NCBI GenBank assembly: GCA_001602845.1
Contig: LUZE01000147.1
Coordinates: forward strand, 1-43,408
Origin: Bacteroidales bacterium Bact_13
Lineage (GTDB): Bacteria > Bacteroidota > Bacteroidia > Bacteroidales > UBA932
Direction: 5' to 3'
Length of the DNA: 43,408 nucleotides
The notes below the pieces were generated by a model that was not told the origin of the DNA, did no database searches, and worked only from the letters and a program-made list of their open reading frames with translations. A program made the position numbers and the translations under genes. Each line of letters begins with the position of its first letter. Position 1 is the stretch's first letter. This document shows, piece after piece, positions 1-9,555 of this stretch.

Positions 1-557
1 CTTTTGTTGATATCGAGTCCCACGAACTTGCAGGCTTTGGCTGCGACGAACTTATGGCTGGTCCCGTGGAAGCCGTAGCGGCGCATCCGGTACTTCTCAT
101 AGAAGCGGTAGGGGATGGCGTACATATAGGCGTAGTCGGGCATCGTCTGGTGGAACGAGGTGTCGAACACGGCGACCTGCGGCTTGCCGGGCATCAGTTT
201 TTCGACGGCCTGGATGCCCATCAGGTTGGCGGGGTTGTGCAGGGGCGCCAGTTCACAGCAGCGGGCGATCTTGTCGATGACGTCGGGTGTTACGACGACG
301 CTGCGGTCGAAGAATTCACCGCCGTGGGCCACGCGGTGGCCGACGGCCTCAATGCGGTCGAGCGAGTCGATGACGCCTTCTTCGGGGCTTACCAGTGCGT
401 CGAGCACCATCTGGATGCCGGCTGCGTGGTCGGGCACCACGTCGCCGATGCGTTCGACAAGGCCTTTTTTCATCAGGGTGTAATCGTCAGCGCTCTGCAT
501 GTCGAGCAGCTGGTACTTCAGCGAGGAGCTTCCGCAGTTCAGGACAAGGATGATCAT
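1..557 (-). CDS. ackA: Acetate kinase, N-terminal part (cut by window edge)
   Basis: Acetate kinase interconverts acetyl phosphate plus ADP with acetate plus ATP in the cytoplasm, the last step of fermentative acetate formation. The 185 codons present begin with the ASKHA-family phosphate-1 motif VLNCGSSSLKYQ (residues 4-15). They continue with the family motifs GHRVAHGG near residue 92, VFDTSFHQTMP near 146 and RRYGFHGTSH near 171, the last holding the conserved His and Arg of the active site. The ATG at 555-557 is chosen because the family starts a few residues before NCGSSS. The C-terminal half lies outside the window to the left. A perfect -7 box lies about 30 bases upstream, and the gene is transcribed away from the comEC-like gene. 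Whether pta is next to it cannot be seen. Confidence 0.95.
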   Translation of the reverse strand, partial: MIILVLNCGSSSLKYQLLDMQSADDYTLMKKGLVERIGDVVPDHAAGIQMVLDALVSPEEGVIDSLDRIEAVGHRVAHGGEFFDRSVVVTPDVIDKIARCCELAPLHNPANLMGIQAVEKLMPGKPQVAVFDTSFHQTMPDYAYMYAIPYRFYEKYRMRRYGFHGTSHKFVAAKACKFVGLDINK

Positions 558-585
558 AGTTAATCGATTTGGGTTGTCAATCATA

Positions 586-593
586 CAAAGTTA
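586..593 (-). promoter_or_regulatory. -7 box of the ackA promoter
   Basis: TAACTTTG on the minus strand matches the Bacteroidota -7 consensus TAnnTTTG. It lies 28 bases upstream of the ackA ATG. The -33 element is not clear. Confidence 0.65.
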
Positions 594-606
594 GGAAAAA
601 ATATTG

Positions 607-613
607 TACCTTG
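607..613 (+). promoter_or_regulatory. Probable -7 box of the comEC-like gene
   Basis: TACCTTG is one base short of TAnnTTTG and ends 16 bases before the ATG at 630. It forms a divergent promoter pair with that of ackA. Confidence 0.4.
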
Positions 614-629
614 CTGAAAAATTGAAAGG

Positions 630-1775
630 ATGTGGCAAGGTAGGGAGATCGTGTTTTGTGCCTTGGCCGTTCTGGCCGGGAATGTGCTGGGAGATGCGCT
701 TGCGTTTCCGCCAATCGTATATCTGGCTTTTTCGATGGCTTTTGCCGGGATGGCATGGCGTTGCCGGTTGCGGGTCTGGCCGTTGCTGGCGCTTGTGATG
801 CTGGGTGCCACGGCGGTGCAGGTGGGACGGATGCCGGGTGGGGATATGGAGCTGGCGGGCACATCTTCGGCACTGATGGCATGGGCTTCCGGCTGCAAGT
901 CGTCGTTCTCGGCGTGGCTGGGCCAGCTGTTGCCTGAGGGGGATGAGCTGGCTGTATTGCGGGCGTTGGCCATTGGTGACAAGTCCAGGCTTTCCCGCGA
1001 TTTGCGACTCGCGTATCGCGAAAGCGGGGCGATGCATCTGCTGGCCCTGAGCGGGCTGCATGTAGGGCTGGTCTATGCGTTGCTGGTCTGGATGCTTCGG
1101 CCGCTGGGAGGGCATCGTTGGGCACGGTTGCTGCGAAGTGCCGTTATTCTGGGCCTGCTATGGGCCTATGCGCTGGTGACCGGCTTGAGTGCTTCGATTG
1201 CCCGTGCGGTGCTGATGATTACGTTCTATGAGGTCTCCGGCCTGCTTTCAGGCGACCGCGACGGGTTGTCGGCGTTGGCAGGCAGCGCATTGTTGCTCAT
1301 GCTGCTACGGCCTGAGTCGCCGCGCGACATCGGTTTTCAGCTGTCATATACAGCCGTGTTGTCCATCCTGCTTTTATATCCCCGGCTCAGCCGTCTCCTC
1401 CAGTCCCGCTCCCGGCTGTTGACCCGCGTCTGGGAGTTGCTGAGCGTCAGCCTTTGCTGCCAGGCAACGTGCGGCGTCCTGGCGTGGTTCTATTTCGGGA
1501 CGTTTCCGCGTTATTTCCTGCTTACCACCTTATTGGCCATTCCCCTGACCACGATTGTGATGTATGCCATCGCCGCTTCCGTCGGCACGGCCGGCTTATC
1601 ATCCTTCGTCTCCGGCTTCCTCCCGGCTTCGGCTCCGTCTTCGACAGCCACCGTTCATCCACTGGCCGACTGGATCTCATCCTTTTTGACAACCGTTTCA
1701 GATGCTGCCTCCGCCATCCTCCACTGGCTCCTCCACCTCCTCAACACCCTTCTGAGCCTCATCGCTTCGCTCTAA
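630..1775 (+). CDS. Compact ComEC/Rec2-family membrane protein
   Basis: A polytopic membrane protein of 381 residues with the Competence domain of ComEC/Rec2, the inner-membrane channel that takes up single-stranded DNA. The diagnostic stretch is at residues 107-150: ALAIGDKSRLS, then ESGAMHLLALSGLHVGLVY. About eight hydrophobic segments follow, including the family-typical GLSASIARAVLMI. Usual family members have 650-800 residues, with an N-terminal OB-fold region and often a C-terminal metallo-beta-lactamase domain. Here both seem to be missing: only one or two short membrane segments precede the Competence domain, and the protein ends in a Ser/Pro/Thr-rich and hydrophobic tail. The family is clear; whether this short form supports DNA uptake is not. 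Confidence 0.85.
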   Translation: MWQGREIVFCALAVLAGNVLGDALAFPPIVYLAFSMAFAGMAWRCRLRVWPLLALVMLGATAVQVGRMPGGDMELAGTSSALMAWASGCKSSFSAWLGQLLPEGDELAVLRALAIGDKSRLSRDLRLAYRESGAMHLLALSGLHVGLVYALLVWMLRPLGGHRWARLLRSAVILGLLWAYALVTGLSASIARAVLMITFYEVSGLLSGDRDGLSALAGSALLLMLLRPESPRDIGFQLSYTAVLSILLLYPRLSRLLQSRSRLLTRVWELLSVSLCCQATCGVLAWFYFGTFPRYFLLTTLLAIPLTTIVMYAIAASVGTAGLSSFVSGFLPASAPSSTATVHPLADWISSFLTTVSDAASAILHWLLHLLNTLLSLIASL

Positions 1776-1793
1776 TTCATCCTGCCCGCTTCC

Positions 1794-1866
1794 TTTGTCA
1801 TACCCGGCCTGCCCCTCTATCATGCCCGGCTTGACTCCTTTGTCATGCCCGGCTTTGACCGGGCAT
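1794..1866. repeat. Tandem cluster of the CCCGGCTTGACCGGG palindromic repeat
   Basis: Three units follow one another: a degenerate one at 1794-1809, TCATGCCCGGCTTGAC at 1820-1835, and a fuller one at 1839-1866 whose arms ATGCCCGG (1845-1852) and CCGGGCAT (1859-1866) are perfectly complementary. The same unit with its arms recurs at 13252-13270, 42183-42203 and 42315-42335. It resembles dispersed REP-like elements. Confidence 0.7.
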
Positions 1867-2003
1867 CTGATAATGATGGCGCACCATCGACCGTCGCTCC
1901 GCTTGTGCGGGCTTTGCCCGGGGCGCAGCCGGAACCGTTTGGGGCTGCGAGCCCTGCGCCCTGCACTCTGCTGCAATGTACACATCAGTCAATCAGAGAA
2001 TTG

Positions 2004-2044
2004 CAGACATACCTCCCCCTCGCCAGAAGGGGGAGGTATGTCTG
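2004..2044. repeat. 17-bp perfect inverted repeat with 7-base loop
   Basis: Arms 2004-2020 and 2028-2044 are perfectly complementary; the left arm begins CAGACATACC. The loop is 7 bases. No T-tract follows on the plus strand, so a simple intrinsic terminator is unlikely. It could be a small palindromic repeat element or a hairpin protecting the 3' end of the comEC-like transcript. Confidence 0.7.
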
Positions 2045-2102
2045 TAAACGGCTGTCAATCAAGTGCGTCCGTTGCAGCGGAAAGAGAGACCCTGGTAGCC
2101 GT

Positions 2103-2675
2103 TCAGGTCAGATGGGGCCAGAGGCGGCGGTAGAAGACGGCTTTCCGTTCGAGGGCGAGCGGGTATGCGCGGGAGGTGGAAGGCATGCGCCAGAAAGACA
2201 GCGGGCGGCAACCATCAATCACGATTTCAACGTGGCCGCCGACAGGCGGTTCGGCGCAGCCGAAAGTCCCGACGATGACGTCGGTAGCTTTCTGGCCTGT
2301 TGTCACCAGCGTCCGGCACTCAGGGATGCATGCCAGCAGAGCCGGCAGGTCAGTTGGCGTGACCACCTCGAGGAATTTGTCTGAAGCATTGTCCTGCAGG
2401 CGGCGGACTTCACACGCTGTATCATAGAGTGCCAACCCCTGCTCCCGGCAGAAGGCTTCCACCCGCACCTGGTCGAAGCGCTTCTGGCCGGGTACGGCGA
2501 AATGGTCTTTGTCCGCAAAGAACAGCAGCCCCATCACCCGCCAGAAATCGTTGTTCCAGTTCGGGTAATAGAACGGCATCGACCATCGCTTGGGCTGCGG
2601 CGGGAAGCTGCCGAGAAAGAGGATACGGGCATTCTCCGGCAGGAAGGGCTCGAAAGGATGACGTTCGGTTTCCAT
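2103..2675 (-). CDS. Uracil-DNA-glycosylase-family protein
   Basis: A cytoplasmic protein of 190 residues that looks like the mismatch-type uracil/thymine glycosylase fold (UDG/TDG/Mug superfamily), which removes uracil or mispaired bases from DNA. The N-terminus carries ARILFLGSFPP (near residues 15-25) in the place of the GINPG-type motif of Mug, then a FYYPNWNNDFWRVMG stretch typical of this subgroup, and TTGQKAT near 123. The ATG at 2673-2675 is preferred because upstream codons have no family resemblance and a TATATTTA -7-like box ends only 7 bases before it. The gene is divergent from gntP. The substrate has not been deduced, and the exact subfamily is uncertain. Confidence 0.75.
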   Translation of the reverse strand: METERHPFEPFLPENARILFLGSFPPQPKRWSMPFYYPNWNNDFWRVMGLLFFADKDHFAVPGQKRFDQVRVEAFCREQGLALYDTACEVRRLQDNASDKFLEVVTPTDLPALLACIPECRTLVTTGQKATDVIVGTFGCAEPPVGGHVEIVIDGCRPLSFWRMPSTSRAYPLALERKAVFYRRLWPHLT

Positions 2676-2702
2676 CGTTCGGTAAATATACGTTTTTTTT
2701 CG

Positions 2703-2709
2703 TAACTTG
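2703..2709 (+). promoter_or_regulatory. Probable -7 box of the gntP operon
   Basis: TAACTTG, nearly TAnnTTTG, ends 9 bases before the ATG at 2719, so the 5' leader would be very short. The divergent glycosylase promoter (TATATTTA at 2683-2690, minus strand) lies alongside. Confidence 0.4.
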
Positions 2710-2718
2710 CAGATTGTT

Positions 2719-4077
2719 ATGACCGGCATATCCCTCATCATTGCATTCGTCGTGGCGATTGTCGCCATGATCCTGCTCATTTCAAAGCTCAAGGTTCATC
2801 CTTTCCTGGCGATCTTGCTGGTGTCGCTGGTGCTGGCACTGCTGGCGGGAATTCCGCTCCGGCAGGTGCCCGGCGTCATCGGCAGCGGCTTTGCCGGGAC
2901 GTTCACAAGCATCGGTATCGTCATCATCCTCGGTGCCTTCATCGGTGCGGTGCTGGAGAAAACCGGCGCTGCCTTCAAGCTCGCCGACCTGGTCATCCGG
3001 CTCGTGGGGAAAAAGCGTCCGGAACTGGCCATCGAACTGATGGGCTGGGTGGTGTCGATCCCCGTATTCTGCGACAGCGGCTTCGTGATCCTCAACCCCA
3101 TCCGCAAGGCACTGGTGCGGCAGACCGGCGCATCGAGCGTCGCGATGACGGTGTGCCTGTCGTGCGGCCTCTACATTGCCCACGTGTTCATCCCGCCCAC
3201 GCCCGGTCCGCTCGCCGCGGCCCAGGCACTCGGCATGGAGAACAACCTGCTGCTGGTCATCGGCATGGGCGCACTCTGCTCCATCTTCCCGCTGGTCGCC
3301 GGCTATTTTTTTGCGCGGCATATCGGCCGGAAAGTGAAAAGCGCCGACGAGACGGCGGCTTCGGGCCAGACCGTCAAGACCTACGAAGAGCTGAAGGCTG
3401 AATTCGGCAAGCTGCCCGGTGCATGCAACGCACTCGCGCCGATCCTGGTACCCATCCTGCTGATGGCACTGGCCTCGTTTGTGTCCATGGCTCACGGCGG
3501 CTCCCTGCTGGCGGACATCTTCCTCTTTCTCGGCACCCCGGTCATGGCCCTGTCTGTCGGTGTCGTGCTGGCCATCCTGCAGTTGTACCTCGCCGGAAAA
3601 GGAAAGGATTTCTACAAGTTGACCAACGACACACTGAAAACCGTCGGCCCGATTCTTTTCGTGACGGCGGCGGGCGGTGTGCTGGGCAAGGTTATCGCTT
3701 CGTCCGACATGGTGAATTTCATAACGGATCACGCTGTGAACTTCAAAGTCGTGGGCATCTTCTTCCCGTTCCTGCTGGCAGCCGTACTCAAGAGCGCACA
3801 GGGATCTTCCACCGTGGCCATCACCACCACGGCGGGCATCGTGGCGCCGCTGCTGGCTGCGCTGGGGTTCGTCACGCCGGTCGATGCCGCGCTGGTCGTG
3901 GTCGCCATCGGTGCCGGCGCCATGACCGTCTCCCACGCCAACGACTCCTACTTCTGGGTCGTCACCAGTTTCGGCGACCTGACCACGCAGGACGGATACC
4001 GCACCCAGACCCTGATGACGCTGGTCATCGGCCTGGCGGCGATGCTGGAAGTATTCATTCTCAGTCTGATCTTCTAA
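2719..4077 (+). CDS. GntP-family gluconate/organic-acid permease
   Basis: An integral inner-membrane proton symporter of 452 residues in the GntP family, which imports gluconate and related sugar acids or hydroxy acids. It has about 12 hydrophobic segments. Family-typical stretches include GAFIGAVLEKTGAA near residue 76, IPVFCDSGFVILNP near 112, PPTPGPLAAA near 157 and KSAQGSSTVAITTTAGI near 359. The ATG at 2719 is used; a TTG four codons upstream is also open. A four-helix membrane protein starts 12 bases downstream, suggesting one transcript. No sugar-acid kinase or dehydrogenase is nearby, so the substrate cannot be read from context. Confidence 0.9.
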   Translation: MTGISLIIAFVVAIVAMILLISKLKVHPFLAILLVSLVLALLAGIPLRQVPGVIGSGFAGTFTSIGIVIILGAFIGAVLEKTGAAFKLADLVIRLVGKKRPELAIELMGWVVSIPVFCDSGFVILNPIRKALVRQTGASSVAMTVCLSCGLYIAHVFIPPTPGPLAAAQALGMENNLLLVIGMGALCSIFPLVAGYFFARHIGRKVKSADETAASGQTVKTYEELKAEFGKLPGACNALAPILVPILLMALASFVSMAHGGSLLADIFLFLGTPVMALSVGVVLAILQLYLAGKGKDFYKLTNDTLKTVGPILFVTAAGGVLGKVIASSDMVNFITDHAVNFKVVGIFFPFLLAAVLKSAQGSSTVAITTTAGIVAPLLAALGFVTPVDAALVVVAIGAGAMTVSHANDSYFWVVTSFGDLTTQDGYRTQTLMTLVIGLAAMLEVFILSLIF

Positions 4078-4089
4078 GTCAACGTTATT

Positions 4090-4485
4090 ATGGGATTCTT
4101 TCTCAAAGGAAAAACGAAAACCCAGCGGCAGAGCACCGGTACGTTGGTCGCCATTGCAATCGTCGTGATTGGCGTCATCAGTTACTTTGCCATCCCATAT
4201 GTCCAGGCATTCTTCGACCGGGCACTCACGGGCGGCAAAGGCCTGGTCTACCTGCTGGGCGGCGCCATCGTGCTTGAAGGCTGGTTCCTGGTCATGGGAT
4301 ACCGCGGAAAAATGTTGTTTTATGCACTGGCGATACTGCTCATAACGATACTATGCCTATGGCTGGCCATCAATTTCGACATGGTTTGGGATTCCATGGT
4401 CACGACCCTCGGCATCTGGCCCACCATCTTCATCGTCCTGCTCGGGACCCTCGGCCTTTGGCTGGTCATCCGTATATTTCTCTGA
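4090..4485 (+). CDS. Small four-helix membrane protein of unknown function
   Basis: This protein of 131 residues is not recognised. It has a short basic N-terminus (GKTKTQRQ) and four hydrophobic segments at roughly residues 18-36, 52-70, 75-94 and 108-130, with short loops and no visible catalytic motif. It begins 12 bases after the GntP permease and ends 23 bases before an exported phosphoesterase, so the three are probably co-transcribed. Its position suggests an accessory role to one of these neighbours, but no function is supported by sequence. Confidence 0.75.
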   Translation: MGFFLKGKTKTQRQSTGTLVAIAIVVIGVISYFAIPYVQAFFDRALTGGKGLVYLLGGAIVLEGWFLVMGYRGKMLFYALAILLITILCLWLAINFDMVWDSMVTTLGIWPTIFIVLLGTLGLWLVIRIFL

Positions 4486-4508
4486 AAGATTTTTTCCTTT
4501 GCAACAGA

Positions 4509-5837
4509 ATGAAACGTAGAGATTTCATCAAGACTTCGGCATTGATCGCCGCTGCGGCGGGAACCAGCGGGATCCTGAAGGCATCGGCCGTGCCCGACGC
4601 ATGGCAACCCGAAGAACCCACGGATGAGCGGCTCATCGTGTCGGCTCCGATGCTGCAAAACTACGCAGATACATCAATGGGTGTCGTTTTTGCCGTGAGC
4701 GCCCTCGCCAACGGCTATGTCCTTGTCAGCGAGAACCCCGACCTTTCCGACGCCCGGAAAGTGCTGTGCGGCGGTTACCGCGTCACGGACATCGACGACC
4801 GGGTGATCCGCGTCCGGCTGACCGGCCTCAAGCCGGCCACCCGATACTACTATCGGATCGGTGCCGACCGCATCAGCTACGAGGGAGGCTACCAGATGAA
4901 AATCCTCGGCAACGAGGAAGATCCGCGCGTATACTCTTTTACCACGGCGGGCGAAGGGGCTGCGGCCCATTTCTGTGTTATCAACGACACACATGCCCGT
5001 TGGGAGCCTTTCGGACGGGCCATTGAGAAGATAGCTGCGCTGAGTCCGTCCTGCGTCATCTGGAACGGCGATGCCAGCAATGTGGAAGAAACCGTCGAGG
5101 CACAGATGCGCATTTTCCTGACGCCTGCCATTGACCGGAAGGATTATGCTGCGTGTATGCCGTATCTGTTTTGCCCCGGCAATCACGACAACCGGGGAAT
5201 GGCCAACCGGCACCTGGAACGCGTGTGGATGTTCCGTCAAGCGGAAGAGCGGCTGCCCCGTGACTGGGACCTGGGGCGGAATTTTGCCGTCCGGATGGGC
5301 GACGTGGCCCTGATCGGCCTGGATACTGCTGAAGACAAACTGGATACCAATCCGAAATTCGCCGGCCTGTTCACCAGCGGACCCTATCGGGAAGCGCAGA
5401 CGGAATGGTTGCGCGAAGCCCTTTCCCGGGAAGAAATCCGCACCGCGCCTTTCCTGGTAGCTTTTTGCCACATTCCGCTGTTCGACAGCAATCCCCGGCA
5501 CAATCCGGGTGACGTGGCTCCGGCCGACACCGATCCGCAGTACAGTACCGATTTTGCCTACTGGCAGCGCACCTGCGCCCGGATGTGGACGCCGCTGCTG
5601 AAAGAAGCCGGCTGCCAGCTGGTCATCACAGCGCACCAGCATCGTTATCACTACGATGCTCCGACGGCAGAAAGGCCCTGGGGCCAAATCGTCGGAGGAG
5701 GCCCTGAGATGGGTCCCACCGGCCATTTCCCCACCGTCATCGAGGGCCTCGTCCGGAACGGCCAACTGGAAATCACCGTCCACAACCTTCTGACCGACGC
5801 CGTTCAGGACCGTTTCACCTTCTCCCCGCGCCCGTAA
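4509..5837 (+). CDS. Exported metallophosphoesterase with N-terminal fibronectin-like domain
   Basis: A protein of 442 residues predicted to be a calcineurin-type metallophosphatase (purple-acid-phosphatase-like) acting outside the cytoplasm. It begins MKRRDFIKTSALIAAAAG, a twin-arginine-type signal with RRDF. Residues about 40-150 form a fibronectin-III-like domain (GLKPATRYYYRIG). The catalytic domain follows with metal-binding motifs: INDTHAR near residue 160, WNGDASN near 182, CPGNHDNRG near 222, FCHIPLF near 319 and TAHQHRYHYD near 377. The ATG is set by the Tat signal. It probably ends the gntP transcript. The substrate could be a phosphomonoester or phosphodiester and is not determined. 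Confidence 0.85.
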   Translation: MKRRDFIKTSALIAAAAGTSGILKASAVPDAWQPEEPTDERLIVSAPMLQNYADTSMGVVFAVSALANGYVLVSENPDLSDARKVLCGGYRVTDIDDRVIRVRLTGLKPATRYYYRIGADRISYEGGYQMKILGNEEDPRVYSFTTAGEGAAAHFCVINDTHARWEPFGRAIEKIAALSPSCVIWNGDASNVEETVEAQMRIFLTPAIDRKDYAACMPYLFCPGNHDNRGMANRHLERVWMFRQAEERLPRDWDLGRNFAVRMGDVALIGLDTAEDKLDTNPKFAGLFTSGPYREAQTEWLREALSREEIRTAPFLVAFCHIPLFDSNPRHNPGDVAPADTDPQYSTDFAYWQRTCARMWTPLLKEAGCQLVITAHQHRYHYDAPTAERPWGQIVGGGPEMGPTGHFPTVIEGLVRNGQLEITVHNLLTDAVQDRFTFSPRP

Positions 5838-5857
5838 CCCCGTGCCGACTTTTTTCG

Positions 5858-5865
5858 TACATTTG
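5858..5865 (+). promoter_or_regulatory. -7 box for the MATE-cmk-ettA-obg run
   Basis: TACATTTG matches TAnnTTTG exactly and ends 6 bases before the ATG at 5872. Transcription would start almost at the start codon. Confidence 0.6.
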
Positions 5866-5871
5866 TAGTCT

Positions 5872-7230
5872 ATGGCAGAAAACATTCCCCTTGAACTCGG
5901 TACCGAGAAGATCGGCAAGTTGCTGAAGCAGTATGCGATGCCTGCGATCATCGCAATGACCGCCTCCTCGCTCTATAATATGGTCGACAGCATCTTCATC
6001 GGACAGGGATGCGGGCCGATGGCCATCTCCGGCCTGGCCCTGACCTTTCCGCTGATGAACCTTTCCGCCGCCTTCGGCACGCTGGTGGGCGTGGGCGGCG
6101 CCACCCTTATCTCCGTGCTGCTGGGCCAGAAGAACTATCCCGTGGCCAAGAAAGTCCTCAGCAACGTCTTCATCCTGAACGTGCTGGTAGGTGTGTTGTT
6201 CTCGGCCGTGGCGCTGACGTTCCTGAATCCCATCCTGCGCTTCTTCGGCGCCAGCGACGCTACGCTGCCCTATGCCCGGAGCTATATGATCCCGATCCTG
6301 GCGGGCAATATCATCACGCACCTCTACTTCGGACTCAACTCCATCGTCCGCGTGTCGGGCCATCCGCAGAAAGCGATGTACGCCACCATCCTGACGGTGA
6401 CGCTCAATACGATCCTGGATCCTATCTTCATCTTTGTCTTCAAGATGGGCATCCAGGGCGCGGCCATCGCGACGGTCATTTCGCAGACGACGGCGCTGGT
6501 CTGGATCATGCGCATCATCTGCGATAAGCGGGAGTTCCTGCACCTTTCTCGGGAGACCTTCGGCCTGGACTGGGCTATTGCCCGGCGTTCGCTCGCCATC
6601 GGCATGGCGCCTTTCCTGATGAACGTAGCTTCCTGCTTCGTGGTAATTTTCATCAACAACCAGTTCAAGCGCTACGGCGGTGACCTGGCCATCGGCGCCT
6701 ACGGCATCGTGAACCGGCTCGTGTTCCTGTTCCTGATGATCGTCATGGGCTTCAACCAGGGCATGCAGCCCATCGCAGGCTACAACTATGGCGCGAAACA
6801 GTACGACCGCACGCTGGAAGTGCTGCGGCTGACCATCAAGTGCGCCCTTGTGGTGACGTGCACCTGTTTCCTCGTAGGCATGCTCTTCCCGCGGGCAGCC
6901 GTATCTCTCTTCACGCACGACGAGGAACTGATCGGGCTGGCTGCACACGGCTTCCGCATCACGGTGCTGCTGTTCTTCATCGTCGGCCGCCAGATGGTGA
7001 TCTCGAACTTCTTCCAGAGCATCGGCATGGCCAACAAGGCGATCTTCCTGTCACTGTCGCGCCAGCTGATCTTCCTGCTGCCGTTTCTGGCCCTCCTGCC
7101 GCTCTGGTTCGGCGCGGATGGCGTGTGGTTCAGCATGCCGGCTTCCGACCTGGCAGCAGTGCTCGTCTCGGAGATCATGCTTGCCCGCCTCAAGAAAAGT
7201 TTTAAAAAGGAACAAGAAGCAATAGCATAA
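5872..7230 (+). CDS. MATE-family efflux transporter
   Basis: A 452-residue inner-membrane exporter of the multidrug and toxic compound extrusion family (MatE domains), which uses a sodium or proton gradient to expel drugs or metabolites. About 12 hydrophobic segments are visible in two homologous halves. Family features are the start LLKQYAMPAIIAMTASSLYNMVDSIF, split here as an N-terminal gate (residues 17-41) and IGQGCGP just after it, and the second-half repeat GFNQGMQPIAGYNYGAK near residue 293. It resembles the MepA/NorM-like branch common in Bacteroidales. Its stop is followed after one base by the next ATG, so it heads a four-gene run with the kinase-like gene, ettA and obg. Confidence 0.9.
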   Translation: MAENIPLELGTEKIGKLLKQYAMPAIIAMTASSLYNMVDSIFIGQGCGPMAISGLALTFPLMNLSAAFGTLVGVGGATLISVLLGQKNYPVAKKVLSNVFILNVLVGVLFSAVALTFLNPILRFFGASDATLPYARSYMIPILAGNIITHLYFGLNSIVRVSGHPQKAMYATILTVTLNTILDPIFIFVFKMGIQGAAIATVISQTTALVWIMRIICDKREFLHLSRETFGLDWAIARRSLAIGMAPFLMNVASCFVVIFINNQFKRYGGDLAIGAYGIVNRLVFLFLMIVMGFNQGMQPIAGYNYGAKQYDRTLEVLRLTIKCALVVTCTCFLVGMLFPRAAVSLFTHDEELIGLAAHGFRITVLLFFIVGRQMVISNFFQSIGMANKAIFLSLSRQLIFLLPFLALLPLWFGADGVWFSMPASDLAAVLVSEIMLARLKKSFKKEQEAIA

Positions 7231-7231
7231 T

Positions 7232-7867
7232 ATGGAATCCCATCTGATCATTTCCATCGGACGCCAGATCGGCGCAGGCGGTTTGGGCGTAGCCCGGCTT
7301 CTGGCGCAGGAATTCGGCTTGAAGGTCTACGACAAGGAACTGCTGGCAGAAGTGGCCCGTGAAAGCGGCCTCGACGAGACGTGCTTCGAAAAAAGGGATG
7401 AGAAATCTTCCCGGGGCGTGCTCGGTGCGCTGCAGGCCTTCCGTTCGCTGTTCGGCGTGTACAATCGCGCCGGGTCGGAGAGCGTGATGAACGAGGACAA
7501 GCTTTTCCAGATTCAGAGCGAGGTCATGCGCAACATCGCTGCCAAGGAAGACTGCATCATCGTGGGCCGCTGCGCCGACTACATCCTCCGCGACGAGCCC
7601 CGGCTGGTAACGGTGTTCATCTGTGCGAGCCTTGATACGCGCGTAAAGCGAATCATGGAAGGGGAAAAAATGTCCGAAGAAGATGCGCGTCGCTACGTAG
7701 AACAGGGCGACCGCAAGCGCGCCGCTTATTACAACTACTACACCTTCAAGAAATGGGGAGATTCCGCCAGCTACGACCTCTGCATCGACTCCTCTACGCT
7801 GGACGACGACCTTGAAAAAGTCGTTGATCTTATCCGCTTCTACCTGAAACAACGCAACCTGATCTGA
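7232..7867 (+). CDS. Cytidylate-kinase-like family protein
   Basis: A 211-residue P-loop NTPase of the cytidylate-kinase-like family (Cytidylate_kin2 type). The N-terminus ISIGRQIGAGGLGVA (residues 7-21) is the divergent phosphate-binding loop of the group, followed by YDKELL. CIIVGRCADYIL near residue 109 and the lid-like stretch RRYVEQGDRKRAAYYNYYT near 150 are typical. Members are widespread in gut bacteria, but a true CMP kinase activity has not generally been shown for them, so the substrate should be left open. It begins one base after the MATE gene and ends 6 bases before ettA, suggesting co-translation. Confidence 0.8.
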   Translation: MESHLIISIGRQIGAGGLGVARLLAQEFGLKVYDKELLAEVARESGLDETCFEKRDEKSSRGVLGALQAFRSLFGVYNRAGSESVMNEDKLFQIQSEVMRNIAAKEDCIIVGRCADYILRDEPRLVTVFICASLDTRVKRIMEGEKMSEEDARRYVEQGDRKRAAYYNYYTFKKWGDSASYDLCIDSSTLDDDLEKVVDLIRFYLKQRNLI

Positions 7868-7873
7868 TCTGCC

Positions 7874-9550
<1,677 letters not shown>

Positions 9551-9555
9551 CAGAT

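Larger units (their letters stand above)
1776..2102. other. Gene-free interval with palindromic repeats
   Basis: This 327-base gap between the comEC-like gene and the convergent glycosylase gene contains no convincing gene. It holds three degenerate copies of a CATGCCCGGCTTGAC-type repeat (1794-1866) and a separate 17-bp perfect inverted repeat (2004-2044), both listed separately. Confidence 0.6.
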
